Positions 24,250 to 41,421 of a stretch of DNA of 64,000 nt are shown here, piece by piece; position 1 is the stretch's first letter; every line of letters starts with the position of its first letter. Location: contig NC_064538.1 of NCBI RefSeq assembly GCF_023856365.1, forward strand, positions 1,429,501 through 1,493,500, given 5' to 3'. Origin of the DNA: Brienomyrus brachyistius. Its lineage: Eukaryota; Chordata; Actinopteri; Osteoglossiformes; Mormyridae. A model generated the notes under the pieces. The model was not told the origin of the DNA and made no database searches. It saw only the letters and a list, made by a program, of their open reading frames with translations. A program made the translations under genes and the position numbers.

Positions 24250-25110
24250 TTTTAAATTTCTGATTGTGACCATCCTGTACAGTAGGTGGCAACAACGTGC
24301 TTAGAGCTGTTAAACCTCCATGCGCCAAAAGAAAAAAAGGAGAAGAAGAAAAAAATACAAGTCACCCCTGCAGTTGGGATAAGGAAACCCCGTGCTGCCA
24401 ACGCCCGGCGCAGAACCGTCAGCGGTCAGGCTTCCAACGGTAAGGAATGTTATGCAAATACTCATTTCTTCCCTTTATTTCTTGTAAATATTTAACAGAT
24501 GGATGTGATTTTTGTGACGTGTAGTATTCTCACAGTAAGCCGTATTGTGTTTCGTTCTAAAAGTATTGATTTAGGCAAATTTAGTGATAGAAGAAATTAG
24601 CTACTCAGCTAGCGTCCGCTGAATCGGCCAGTTATCGTTATAAGGGTGATGTGTTCGACCGGTTAAGGGTAAATGTACTTCTCCCTTCTACCCAACGGTT
24701 AGTTAAATTGGCTGTTAGTAATGACCGGTCTAATTTTATGTCATTTGGGAAAATAGCTAGGTATCTGGCTCGTTTTCGTCCGAATTGCTATGGCTGGTCA
24801 GGCGGTGTACAGTGATGTTACGGCTCTGAGCGAAAAACGGATTGGATTCGCGTTTCAGTTAAAAGAATAGTTACTGTTCACGACATTTACGTTGTGTATT
24901 ATAACTAGATGGCTAGTTATCGGGTTGAAACCTTCCTTTGTAGGGACAGTCGCCTAGCATTAGGTTTGGTTAACATGGTCAGCGATTAAATGCCCTTCCG
25001 GAAGCGCGCCGATCCTGTCGGGATGCGGCACTGCGCTGGCTCGAGGCTCGGTGGGACACCGGCCTGTCATCAGATCCAAGCAGTCCAGGGTAAATAAGGT
25101 GTTTAATAAT
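24250..25110 (+). promoter_or_regulatory. Candidate cdc42 promoter and 5' non-coding exon region
   Basis: The sequence becomes CpG-rich just upstream of cdc42. A palindromic ETS-type site CTTCCGGAAG lies at 24995-25004, followed by a GC-rich stretch and a donor-like CCAGG/GTAAAT near 25090. A stronger donor-like CAACG/GTAAGG lies at about 24441, although the stretch before it (24285-24350, 'ggtggcaacaacg' with an 'aagaagaa' tail) looks like a dispersed repeat. Which of these ends the true first exon cannot be settled from sequence alone. Confidence 0.4.
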
Positions 25111-26563
25111 GCAGCAGGCGTTCTGTTTAGTAGTCGGTGTATGGAAAATTGTATGGATTGGATGGAGAGGTTGTGCGTTGATGTTTTAAGTATGGCATTT
25201 TATGCGCAGTGGAAGCTGTTTGGATGTACCATTTTCGTATCCTGTATTATGGGAAACGTGAATTCCGGGGCATTTCAAACGACGTATTTGTATGTCAGTT
25301 GGAAAGTTTGCAAACTGTTTTGTCGAGAGTCAGTTAATCGTGGTAACATTATACGTAATGTTGTAGAGCAAGGATTTTGGGTGTGTGCATGGGTGTCTCC
25401 GCGCCTTGGGCAAACTACTTATAACTAATTCCACCACATCAGGGTTGCAGCTTCCATGCATTCACGCCGGGGAATAGTAAGCAGCCATCTGTGTTGGACG
25501 CCTTTGGAGGGGCGATCTGTTAGCTGACGGATAAATCGGTTCGCTTCGAGGCAGATGTAGCTGTAGGCGGTGGGAAGTCATCCAGGCAGGAATAGCAAGG
25601 CGTGTAGAGATTTGTGAGGAAACCTGTGAATCCGGGTGAGGAAACGAGCTGGGTGTCGGGGGGATGGGGTGCGGCCGACAAGGCCAGTCATAGCCAAACT
25701 CCTCGGAGTGCATTTCCTGTGAACTGAGCTTTGACTCAGAAAGGAATTGTGCTACTACAATTGGTAAATACGTAATGCCGGAATGGGCCTCTTAGTATGT
25801 ATCCCCTTAAATGTATTTATACAGTAAATTTCAGGAAAGAGGCACCCATACTGAAAGTGTGAATCATTGCACACCGACCTTTTCTTCTACTTGTACCAGG
25901 CAGACATATGGAATGTTAAATGGTATATCTTTCATTGATCGCAATAAGCAGGAACAGTGCCCAAAGGTTTCAGCACTTTAATACCACGCCCTATGAGTGT
26001 TGCTTTTTAAAAACACTAAATTGTTGAAAGGAGGCTTTTTTTTTCCCCTTCACATTTTCACAAATTAAATTGGACTGGCAGCTTTAGTCCTCTTGAGCCA
26101 CAGCAACATGTTTATATCGCTTTTTAAAAATACCATTGAGAGCTGCTGAAGTGACTCGCAATAAAAAATGGTAACAACCAGAATGTGGCTCATCTGGAAG
26201 GATTGCTGTTCACACCAAGGTAAATTGTTTTCGAAGGGTGTTTTTTTTCCAGTATGGCATCATTAGCTATCATTACTGTAGTGTTGTCTTTATACAGGGT
26301 GCATTATTTCACGTCTCCATCTGGTGGATGCGTTTCAGAGCTCAGAGCGAGGTTTTTGCTGCACAAATTCTTTTTCATATTGGCCTTGTAAACTGATCTT
26401 ATATAGAACAAATGTGATTTAAATGTAGTGAAGGAAATGAGACTTAAAATCTGTTTGCTCTTTTAATTCAGTCCTAGAAAGTCTTGAGCCAGGCTATGTA
26501 TCAAGATTTTTTGGAAATGTAGGGCAAAAAAAAAAACGAAATAGTGATTTGTGAATTATGTAG

Positions 26564-31746
<5,183 letters not shown>

Positions 31747-32154
31747 TCGTCTCCCCTAGCATTTCCTCCGAGGGCTAAAGGCCGCATTCATATTCCATAG
31801 CAGGGCCTGATGGGCTGGTTTTCAGCACATTAGACTTCGAAGCAATTAATTCCTTAACTGAGGTAATTTAGCCTCTCCTCTCTGTAGCAGCATTGTTAGT
31901 GGATTAGAAGAGATCTTAAAAACCTGTACATTTCCAGACTTTTAGCATTATGATGGGTAGACATCTTTAAACCTCTTTAAACAGTCCTGGGGGGCTTCAT
32001 TGCGTGGAATGTAGCATTACTAAGAAATATTAAAGAACAATTAATTAATTTCCAAGTTGGTATTATAATATAATGTAATTTGTTAACTGCTCATTTATTT
32101 TGTAATTCATTTAATCCTTCATTGGTGCTGAACAAATTTACCCCAATGAATCTG

Positions 32155-32160
32155 AATAAA
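32155..32160 (+). promoter_or_regulatory. Polyadenylation signal for the cdc42 CALL transcript
   Basis: AATAAA lies about 410 bases after the CALL stop and is followed by a T-rich tract. Confidence 0.55.
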
Positions 32161-33461
32161 ATATTTACTATTTCAACAGTTTTATTCACTCGGTTGTATC
32201 TGTAATACTGAAACAATTATTTTTTTACGGATGTGTATCCTGCTTCTCTTATTAGCTACTATATCCAACTCGCATTTAATTTTAATTAACAGTTAAACTT
32301 TAAGAGGCAAAGAGAGTGGGTCCCCCAGGACGTATTTGAGAATTGCTCTCCTAACTCGTATTTAATTTAGATATTAGATATCGCAGCCCATTGAAGACAG
32401 GAAATGACTCACTACATAGCAGTGAGGATGAAAGTGGGGAGAGCTGGCTGATGAGGCGCCGTGAGGCTTGTCCTGTAATGTACTGGAAGGATAGTGATGT
32501 CCTGACTGTGCCCTCCCAGTTCCATGTTTCCCGCATCGGCGGGTACGCCAGCCTTCCATGCCCCTGAGCTTTTCATTAGCTCCGATTAGCTTTTGGTAAA
32601 AGGAATTTGCGCAAGCGGTTTAGCTATGGACATTATCACTGGGCCAGATCCGTTATAGTGGGGGAGGGCGCTCTTGTTTTATTTCCTTGCAAATTTAAGC
32701 ATACCCATATAAATTTGTGTAGGAATCCGTTTTGGAATAGTTAAGGAGCCTAGATTGATAAGGCCATAATCTGTTTTTAGCATTTATTTATAAAATAATG
32801 AAGAATGTATAGTCCTACATGTATTCCTCAGTCATGTTTGGTTAGACACTAATGAAAAATTAGCATTAGGTATCGCCTTGATTTTCCTTTTGGATGAAAT
32901 TATTCAATCAACCATCAGCTCAATCAAGGTGAATTGAATGCCAGAGATTCCACACGCTCTCAAATCATCCAGTCCTCTCCTCAATTGATGAAGACCTGGT
33001 TACGTTGATATCCGTTTAAAAAAGTGCTACAAACGACTGCCTCATTGTAATATATTTGTAGAGAAGCTTCTGGAACCCACTCTGGTCAGGAGCATCATGC
33101 AGTAGCTCTAGTTGGGTAGTTAGGATGAGAGGATGAGATAGATCATATCACTTAGTCATTTTCCCGGCTAATAGGCTTCTTTACGGTCCTTGCCGTGGGC
33201 CCCTGATGTCATACAGTGCTCAGAAGCCAGCTAGCATTCCAACAAATGATTCCTCTTTGAAGGAATTCTTTTTATTTATGAATGGTAGCATTGTCAACAT
33301 CCTCCCCTAACTCATTAGCAACCCTAGAGGGCTCACGTTATGATTTATAGAGCAGCGATGCAGGCATGCCTAACAGCAGATTGATATATCGCCTTTATCT
33401 AAATTACCCTTTGTATGAGTATGCTGTGGAACTAAAGTATTTTAAAAGTGACTTTTAAAAT

Positions 33462-33679
33462 GTGCCCTTGAGAGGTAAAGTGGGCTATCCCACAAAAACA
33501 AAGTTTTGATAAAAACTTTTTTTTCAAAAAATCAGTGTGCCTATACCCTACAATTGATATATATCATAGGTAGCACAGATCCTGGTATATTAAAAAGATA
33601 GATAGACCCTCAATAATTAATATTGGACACTAAACTCATTTTTGACTGACATGTGGGATAGCCCACCTCTCAAGGGCAC
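33462..33679. mobile_element. MITE with 30-bp inverted termini
   Basis: The left end GTGCCCTTGAGAGG, then AAAGTGGGCTATCCCAC, is matched at the right by the inverted GTGGGATAGCCCAC and CCTCTCAAGGGCAC, apart from a 4-base gap. The AT-rich interior has no coding capacity. Confidence 0.75.
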
Positions 33680-34284
33680 AAATAATTAATAAACCATGTG
33701 AAATGGAGTCAGAATTGACCTGGGTTTACCCTGCATTTTTGCAAGTCCCTGTTTGTTGCCATTAATTTATGCAATATACAGCAAGATTGTAAGTAATATG
33801 GAGCACTGCGCTGTGCCATATGTCTTCCAACATTTTTTTTTATGTTTCATTATTTAAATGTGTTTTGGTTGTATTATGGAGTGTTTAAAACCTTTCTTAG
33901 ATTTACACCATATACTGTAACCATTTTGTGCAAAACCAAATGTTTCATTCTTGTTTTCTGCATTTGGAATCTTTGTTTTGTAATATTAAACTAACGTTTA
34001 CATGGTAGCTACATTTCCTGTGTGTTAATGTTTGAGTTCGATAGACGCTTTGCTCATGCCTGTGTTCACCCCTGCAAAGACATCGGTAACCACAATAACA
34101 GCGACATGCAAAACAGACTCTCACAGGACTGGATATCTCTGACGACTCAAAGGGGGAAAAACATCTCTGCACACAGCGCCCCCTTGTGAACTGAGGAGCC
34201 CTTGGTTTAGTACATACTCTCGCTTTCTGTGACTGGAGAAATTTCAAATGTGAGTGTTCAAAGCAAATGCACATGCATTCATTC

Positions 34285-34430
34285 AATCATCCATCCTCCA
34301 ACTGCCTACTTTGGCAGAACGTGACATGAGGCAGGGGTGCGGCTTGGATGGAATGCCAGTCCACATCTACTCACACACTATGGACAATTTACAGACACCG
34401 ATTAGCCTAACTGCTCGTCCTTATATGGTG
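34285..34430 (-). mobile_element. Decayed copy of the (ATGG)n SINE
   Basis: 'atccatcctccaactgccta', 'gacatgaggcag', 'aatgccagtccacatctac' and 'caatttacagacaccgatta' align in order with the body of the SINE at 148-486. The tRNA-like head is missing. Confidence 0.55.
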
Positions 34431-34549
34431 GCCAGGTAACGTAAGTTGGACGTTGAAAGGCCTGACCTTAACTCTGATACTTATGCATGTTCACCAAATT
34501 AGTTAAACTGCACTACAGCACGTGGCATTTGTATTGTATTCACATAGGG

Positions 34550-34671
34550 CAGTATTTCTCAACCCGGTCCTCAGGGACCCACAGGCGGTCCACATTTTTT
34601 GCTTCCTCCCAGCTCCCTGCCAGACAGTACACAGTTTTGCTCCTCCTAGTGGACTAGGTTCAGGAACACTG
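34550..34671. mobile_element. hAT-like MITE
   Basis: The ends CAGTATTTCTCAACC and TTCAGGAACACTG are inverted copies with two or three changes. The interior 'gggacccacaggcggtccac' matches 3074-3209. The flanking octamers acataggg and acgtagat agree at 5 of 8 positions. Confidence 0.65.
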
Positions 34672-37600
34672 ACGTAGATGATCTTCTCCAACCGCAGCTG
34701 TGCTGTGGTACATGCATGTGATGAGTGGAGCCTGGACCAGGAGCTGTGCAGGGAGAACACCCACGGAATCCTTCAGATGTTGCTGGAGATACATGCCCTG
34801 TTTGTACTCACAGCCTAGTGAATGTCAAGATATTGAATGCACATATATAGCTGGCTTGGGAGAAATGTGGTGGTTTTTAGCATGTTGTTTTAAAGGAAGG
34901 CATGCTCATTTTAGGAACAGCAACAATGAAGAAGAGTTCTGGGGTTTTTCTGAAAAAGTCACGTTCCTTCCGACTTAAGCAGAAGACAGTAATGGGCTAA
35001 ATAAATGTGACATGCGCTTTTGCAGTAAAGGCCTTCCTCCTCTCCTCTCAGGCTTGTTCTGGCTCCCCCTCCTGGGGGGAATGTAATTCTCGGCCCGGCC
35101 GTTCTGTGCTGTACACCCCGCGAAGCCGCACTGCCGTTAATCACCCAGGTGACATGATGGATCGTCACAGGCATCCCACCCCTGGATTTGGCTCCCATCG
35201 GCTCTCCTCTCGTCTCGGAGCAGCTGCGTCCCGCCCAAAGAAAACACCCGCGATGACATTCCTGGTAAGGATTGGCCCTGCAGCCCTTTTAGAAGGAGCG
35301 CGATGGAGGCCCCCGGGTCCTGGTCCTGCTTTTCATTTACTGCCCGAGTCACAGTCCAGCCCCAGTCCAGGCATGACCTTCTACATAGCAGGAAGATAAA
35401 TCCTCAGCTGGACCTGACAATATAGATACCTTGTAAAAAAATAAATAAATAAATAAATATATGAAGCGAATTCTCATGGCAGAAAGGTTTCAACACATTC
35501 AGTGTAAACAGCAGTGAAGAGCAGTAATTCTACCCTGACAGTTAAATAGCACAAACCCCTGTAGTTATGTGTAAGTTCGGTAAGCTGACTTGCTGTCTGA
35601 AAAGCTCCGGTTTGGATTAATGTTTGGGTGCCGCTTCTGCTGCTCTAGGGGAGACTTCAGAAAATGAACAGACCCTAGAAAAACCTCTCAGGAGAGCTAA
35701 ATACCCCAGAATTGCTGGTCAGGAAGTGCTGTTTGTATTCTGGGGTCTAGAGACTTTAGCCAGACACAAGGTTTGTGAACTTTATTGGAGCCAAGTTCAT
35801 ATTTTACTCACATCCTGATACTTAAGCTGAGCTGATACCTTATAAAAAAACACCAATTTTAAAATAAGAATTAGTTAAATAATAATAATGGCAGCAAATG
35901 ATGAGTAACAAGGTGACAGCGAGGCGTTGAACTGCACATGGCTGGGTTTGTGTGACTTATGTACTTGTACCTTCAACATGTATCTATAGCAATGTGAATG
36001 ATGCTCAGTCTGGTTCTAGGGATCCTCTGGCCCAATTCATTAATTTACAAAATGCTGATGGAACGAGCAACCAGAGACCTGAGGCCCCGAGAAAACGAAT
36101 TTATATCTTTCTGATCATCTGTGAGTTTTGACTAAAGGCCTCATCACTAACATCTTCGCCCATTGTTAAAAATGACCTTATTGTGATGAGTGTCCTTTTG
36201 TGTCGTCCCCCCCCCCCCCACTCCCCCCGGGTAGCTCATACTTCATGATGAACAGAAGGCTATTGAGCTAACTTGAGGATTCTGGGATATTTTGGCCATT
36301 AAACTGCCACAAACCACACACATATTTTATATGAGTGACAAAGTAGGAACATGGGGTAAACTGCACAGCTTCCATTAACCTCATACATCTGTGAGTAATT
36401 ATTATTACTGGCCGTACGGACAGTTTCCTGGTTTGCACACAGGCCGAACCGGTGGCCTGTCGAGGTCAACAGCTCATGTGGTCCACAGTGACATGCTTCC
36501 CCCCACCCTGGCCTTGGGTTATGTTTTCCCTACGCTGGTAATGTATCAAGATGCAAAAAAAATCCTTCAGCTTAGCTTAACGTTAGTAAGCAGAGAACGT
36601 TTGCTGCCTTACGTGTATTTCATCTTTTAAAGCTAGACTGAAGATAACCACGTCCCACTGCCTCAGTTTGTATCTTTTTGCGTTGGGCCGGTGTGTGAGT
36701 ATGTGGGTTAAGAACTTTGACTTGTGTCCAGACGCTTGCTGTTTTGATGCCCAGCAGAGGGGTCACTTTTAGGCCCTTGATACGGCCCTTATCCCCAAAT
36801 GGCCGACTCTGAGCTTGGAACCGAAGCTTTGCCCTCATGGGAGAGCAGGATGGGATACGAGAAAACCAGAGAATTAGTATGTACCTCTACTGGAATAAGC
36901 GTAAAATAACACTCCCTTAATAGCCCTTCATAGCGAGATGAATCAGTGCTGCTTCCACGATACGTCGGTGCTGTGTCCGCCCTACACCTGTAAGCCCCAG
37001 CTGAATTAACATGGTGTAGCCCTTCTACCTCAGAGATAGATATTTCCACATAGAAATTTTGTGAACAGAATTGCAAGACAAGCAGACGGCTGAGCTTAAA
37101 TCCTTCCCGAATAAGCAACACCCACCTTCAATCTAAGTAGGAAAAAATAGCAGTCTGTATTTATTATATTTTGACATTTAAAGTTTTACCAATATTCAAA
37201 TAATGTGGTATGCCACAGTGTATCATCGTATGAGTATTAGCTGATTTGATTTTACAGAATTCTGGATGGCATTTCTGACGTAGAGCTTGTGCTTACGACC
37301 GTGTCGCACATTTGTAATGAATGAGGAAGCTTCTCAGCCGTATTCCAACCAAGCTGGTAGTGTTGAGGGATTCCCGAATCCTTCCGAACACCTTGGCTGT
37401 CGAGCTCAGCGTAACTTCGACTGGAAATACGGGCGGGTACAATCACATCCGCTCTGACCTGCCGCGTTCCTGTGGGGATGTTTTTTGTAGTTTCCTTTAC
37501 TGGGAAGTGAGTAAAATGTGCTCAGTAGGGGAGAAAAGGAGCAGTTTTTTTTTTTTAACGTCTCAGCAGTGCTTTGTTTTCACCGTTTGTGGTTCCATAG

Positions 37601-37805
37601 TCTGGGTCTCGTAGCTGAACAGCACACTGCTGCACACGAACAAACGGGAACATACACACCGGACACTTCGCACAGAGATACACTTGTGACTATAAAAAAA
37701 AAAACTCAAATTCATTGAAAATTCCTGGTCATATTCTATGTGTTTGTCCATTTGAAAGAGTCTGTAAAGCAGCAGTAAAATCTAATGGTCTAACGCCACC
37801 CCTGT

Positions 37806-37829
37806 CCCCCCCCCCCCCCCCCCCCCCCC
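37806..37829. repeat. Poly-C run of 24 bases
   Basis: An uninterrupted C tract, about 380 bases beyond the wnt4 stop codon and so possibly within the wnt4 3' UTR, where it would read as poly-G. The exact length may be a sequencing uncertainty. Confidence 0.8.
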
Positions 37830-38211
37830 GATCTCAGACTACGGCACCATAAGGCATAACTTCCTGTTTTCCTGTTAGTAGGTTTCCAGGACACATCATT
37901 TCTCAGGTACCTCTTTCAGTATGAGTAACAATAAATAAGAAATGAAAAAAAAAGCCAGGATGTATCGGGAAAAACAGAAGTTCAAAAAACACATGTGGGA
38001 CCATTCCAGTGTCCTTATCGGCTTATTATCTCTCATGAACGTCTCTGATTGGTTGGTTTGCTTGCAGGAGGTCATTAGGGTGGAGCCTCACCAAAATATG
38101 GGGGCTGAGGGTGGGGCCATCCACAGGAGGCGGGGTTGCTGGCATAAGACTGAGTCACCAACAGAAGGCATGGTCACTGATACTGGGTGTGGTCATCAGG
38201 TAGGGGTGGAG

Positions 38212-41200
38212 TCACCGGCAAGCATGTGTCTCCGCTGTCCTGCGGCACTGCTTGCACCTGACGTAGCAGCACCAGTGGAAGCGGCAGCTACAGCGGTCCA
38301 CCACCTCCACCTGTTCCGTGCGGAAGCCACGGCCACAACACATGAGCTCGCAGCCGTCGATGGCCTTCGAAGTCCGGTTGCAGAGCCGGCCGGCCGTGCC
38401 CAGAACCCCGCTCCTCGCGTCACGGTCGCAGAAGTCCGGGCTGGGGTCCAGGTAGACCAAGTCCTCGTCCGTGTGAGGCTTGAACTGGGGGTTCCGAGGC
38501 ACCAGCACACGGGAGGTGCCCACCTTACGCTGCTCCACCTCGGTGGCACCGTCAAACTTCTCCTTGAGGATGTTGCCCACCTTGCGGAACTGGGGCATGG
38601 CTTTCCAGCAGGTCTTCACCTCACAGCTGCCCGACACCCCATGGCATTTACACTCCACCCGCATGTTGTTCAGGATGGCCTGCGGGGGTGGGGGTTGGGG
38701 GTGGACACAGGCAGACACAAACATACATTCTGTGCAGGAGGTAATACATCACTACCTGTTTATATATTCTTCTGGACACAAGATGAATTATTTAATTTAA
38801 CTTTCCGCATAATTATTTAGAAGGGAGTTTCTAGCTATTAAAAAGATCAGGTGCTAAGTCAGCTTTACCTGAGGTTTGACGTCTTTTGTTTTTCAAGTTA
38901 AAATACTCAGGCCTATTCTTAAAATACCCGGGGCTACAGCCCCGAGCAATCGGATCTAACGACATCCATGATTATGTATTTATGGCTAGTGAAGAATCAA
39001 CTGTCAATCTATCCACTCATTTTAGTCTTTTTTATAATCGCTTGATTTATTTGTCAACATTAATTAATCGTAAAAATTTATCTCAAAAGCCACTTCTCAT
39101 CATTATCTCTACTCACTGGAAGTAATTTGAGAAAAAAAAAACGATTGTTTTTACAGTTTATTAATCCATCTTTGTTGAGTGTTGTCAGTTTTTGTCTTCC
39201 TGTGATCTAAAGATCCTACACCTTTCATGAAAGAGTTTCGCGGTTTCGATCTCTCAGTGAAGACCTGCACTCACGCTGCCAGTTGCACTAACGGGCCCTG
39301 TGCTTTGGCTGATGACGCCATACCTTCCTCCCAGCTTCGTTGTTGTGCAGGTTCATTAGTGCTCTGCTGGAGGACGAGCCCTTGCCCCTCTCTCGAACAT
39401 CCACAAATGAGGCGGAGAAGGCCACACCGTAGGCGATGTTGTCTGAGCAGCCGGACCACTGGAAGCCTGCCGTACAGCAGCCATTGTCGTTGTTATCAGG
39501 CTGCACCATTATCCCGTTACCTCCACTCATCTACTTTATAGCACATGCTCCACAACACCGGTTCCTGTCAAGCACATGCACTGCCACACTAAGGCAAAAC
39601 TTTACATATATTTTTTGGCATATTTTACCAAAACTGAGTGATGATCTGAAATCTGGTCTCTTAGTCTCTGTTAGGCTGGTGCCAAAATATCTTCATAGTT
39701 CAACTATGCTCGGTTTTGAAGAAAACACTATCAATTATCTTCCTACCACACATATGGGTGGACAGTCTCAAAACTGTGAAGCCCTCTTTATCAACTTCAG
39801 GGTGTAGTTACCGTGTTTTGCCTTTGTAGGGCAGTATTTGTCAACAAATCAGGCATTATATATTGTTTGTTTTTGTTAGTATACAATAAGCTATCAGGTA
39901 TTATATATGTTTCATGTGACTGCATTTGTCTGTGTGGCGGTGTGGAGTCAACAGCTTTTTATGGCACTCCAGCTGTGTGTGTGTCTGTGTCTGTGTGTCT
40001 GTGTGTCTGTGTGTGTGTGTGTGCGAGCGGGTATACCTATCCTTATGGGGACACAATGTCCCTATAACGTGATAAATATCCGTTTTTTTCCCTTATGGGG
40101 ACCGGTTTCCGGGGCAAACTAAAAATGCAAAAACTTATTGTGTTGTATTTTTCTTGGTTACTTATGATTATGGTTAGGGCCGGGTGGGGGTTAAGGTTGT
40201 CATAGTTAGCGTTAGCATTTTCCCCATAGAAGTGAATGAGCGGTCCCCATAAAGATAGGTATACCCTACATGCGTGTGTGTGTGTGTGTGTGTGGAGTTT
40301 GCATATCCTTCCTGTGTCAAGCAGAGTCCCGTCTGAATGCTTGAGTTTCCTCCCACAGTCCAAAGACATGCAGTTAGGATGACAGGCGTCTCCTATCCAT
40401 AGTGTGTGAGAGTGTGTGGGTATGTACCCATCTGGGATGTACCGCTGGCAGAGGTGGGTAGTTCGGATCCATAAAGTAAAAAATCCAGACCGTAATATTG
40501 TTTCAACCAACCAGTTCAGCATCAAGAGTCCTAGTTGCACAGTGATTTAACTGGTTGGTTAAAGCAAAGTTTTGAATTGGATTTTTACTTTCTGGACCTG
40601 AACTATCCACCCCTGGCTTCTGGCTTGTGCCCTTTGCTGTTTTGGATGGACTCCATGCTCCCTGTGACTCTCCAGGAGGTTGGATGTAAGTGAGGGTGGT
40701 GCAGTGGTTTATGGGGCAGCTGTATGACCTCACACCTCCGGGGTGGTGGGCTTCACTCCCCTACCCAGCTCTTTGTGTGTGGAGGTTGCATGTTCCTCCA
40801 ACATTTGTGTGGGTTTCCGCCCGTATTGTGAAAACATGCAGGGATCTGGACTGGGGTCTCTAAGCTGCCCTTGGTGTGAGTGGCGAAGGCAGTGTGGTTA
40901 GCTGTACAGGCCGAATTACTCATCAATGGAATCCACATAAAAGCAAGCCTGCATTTTGTGTGAGTGTGTGGCCTGAGATGGACTGGCATCCTGTCCTTGG
41001 TGTCCTCTGTGCCCCGTGTTTCCTGAAATAGGTTCGAGGTTCACCACAACCATGCTCTGGAGAAGCGGTCATGGAAAATGGATAGATGGAAATAGATATC
41101 ATGTCCGTTACCAGATCACATGCAGCGCTGCCTTCTGATAGAGAAACAGGTTGTGAACAACAGGTTACAGGCCAGTGAGTGACGCCCATAGTACCAGACT

Positions 41201-41388
41201 TGTGGCATGATATGCAAAAGCTTGATGGGTAATACAAAGAGAATGTGACCCACCGTCAGGGCCGGGCCCGTGCACGTTCCGGTCGCAACCACACCTCTGC
41301 AACTCGCCGCTGCTGCAGGCTCGAGTCACCTCGAAGGCCACGCTCGCCGACGAGACAGCGTATACAAAGGCGGCCTCCCTGGTGCCTG

Positions 41389-41421
<33 letters not shown>

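Larger units (their letters stand above)
32161..38211. other. Intergenic stretch between convergent cdc42 and wnt4
   Basis: No further gene recognised. It contains two MITEs and a SINE remnant (listed separately). A GC-rich block at about 35040-35275 ends in a donor-like CCTG/GTAAGG. There is a C11 run at about 36208-36219 and a 24-base C run at 37806-37829. A minus-strand AATAAA at 37160-37165 is a candidate wnt4 polyadenylation signal. Confidence 0.4.

Noticed and set aside
35007..35399. 130-codon GC-rich frame between cdc42 and wnt4
   Set aside because: No family recognised and composition-driven. A donor-like site inside it is not enough to call an exon.
37942..38820. Longest open frame in the window (292 codons, plus strand)
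   Set aside because: It lies antisense over wnt4 exon 5. The exon's GC-rich, conserved coding strand leaves the opposite frame open by chance. No recognisable domain.
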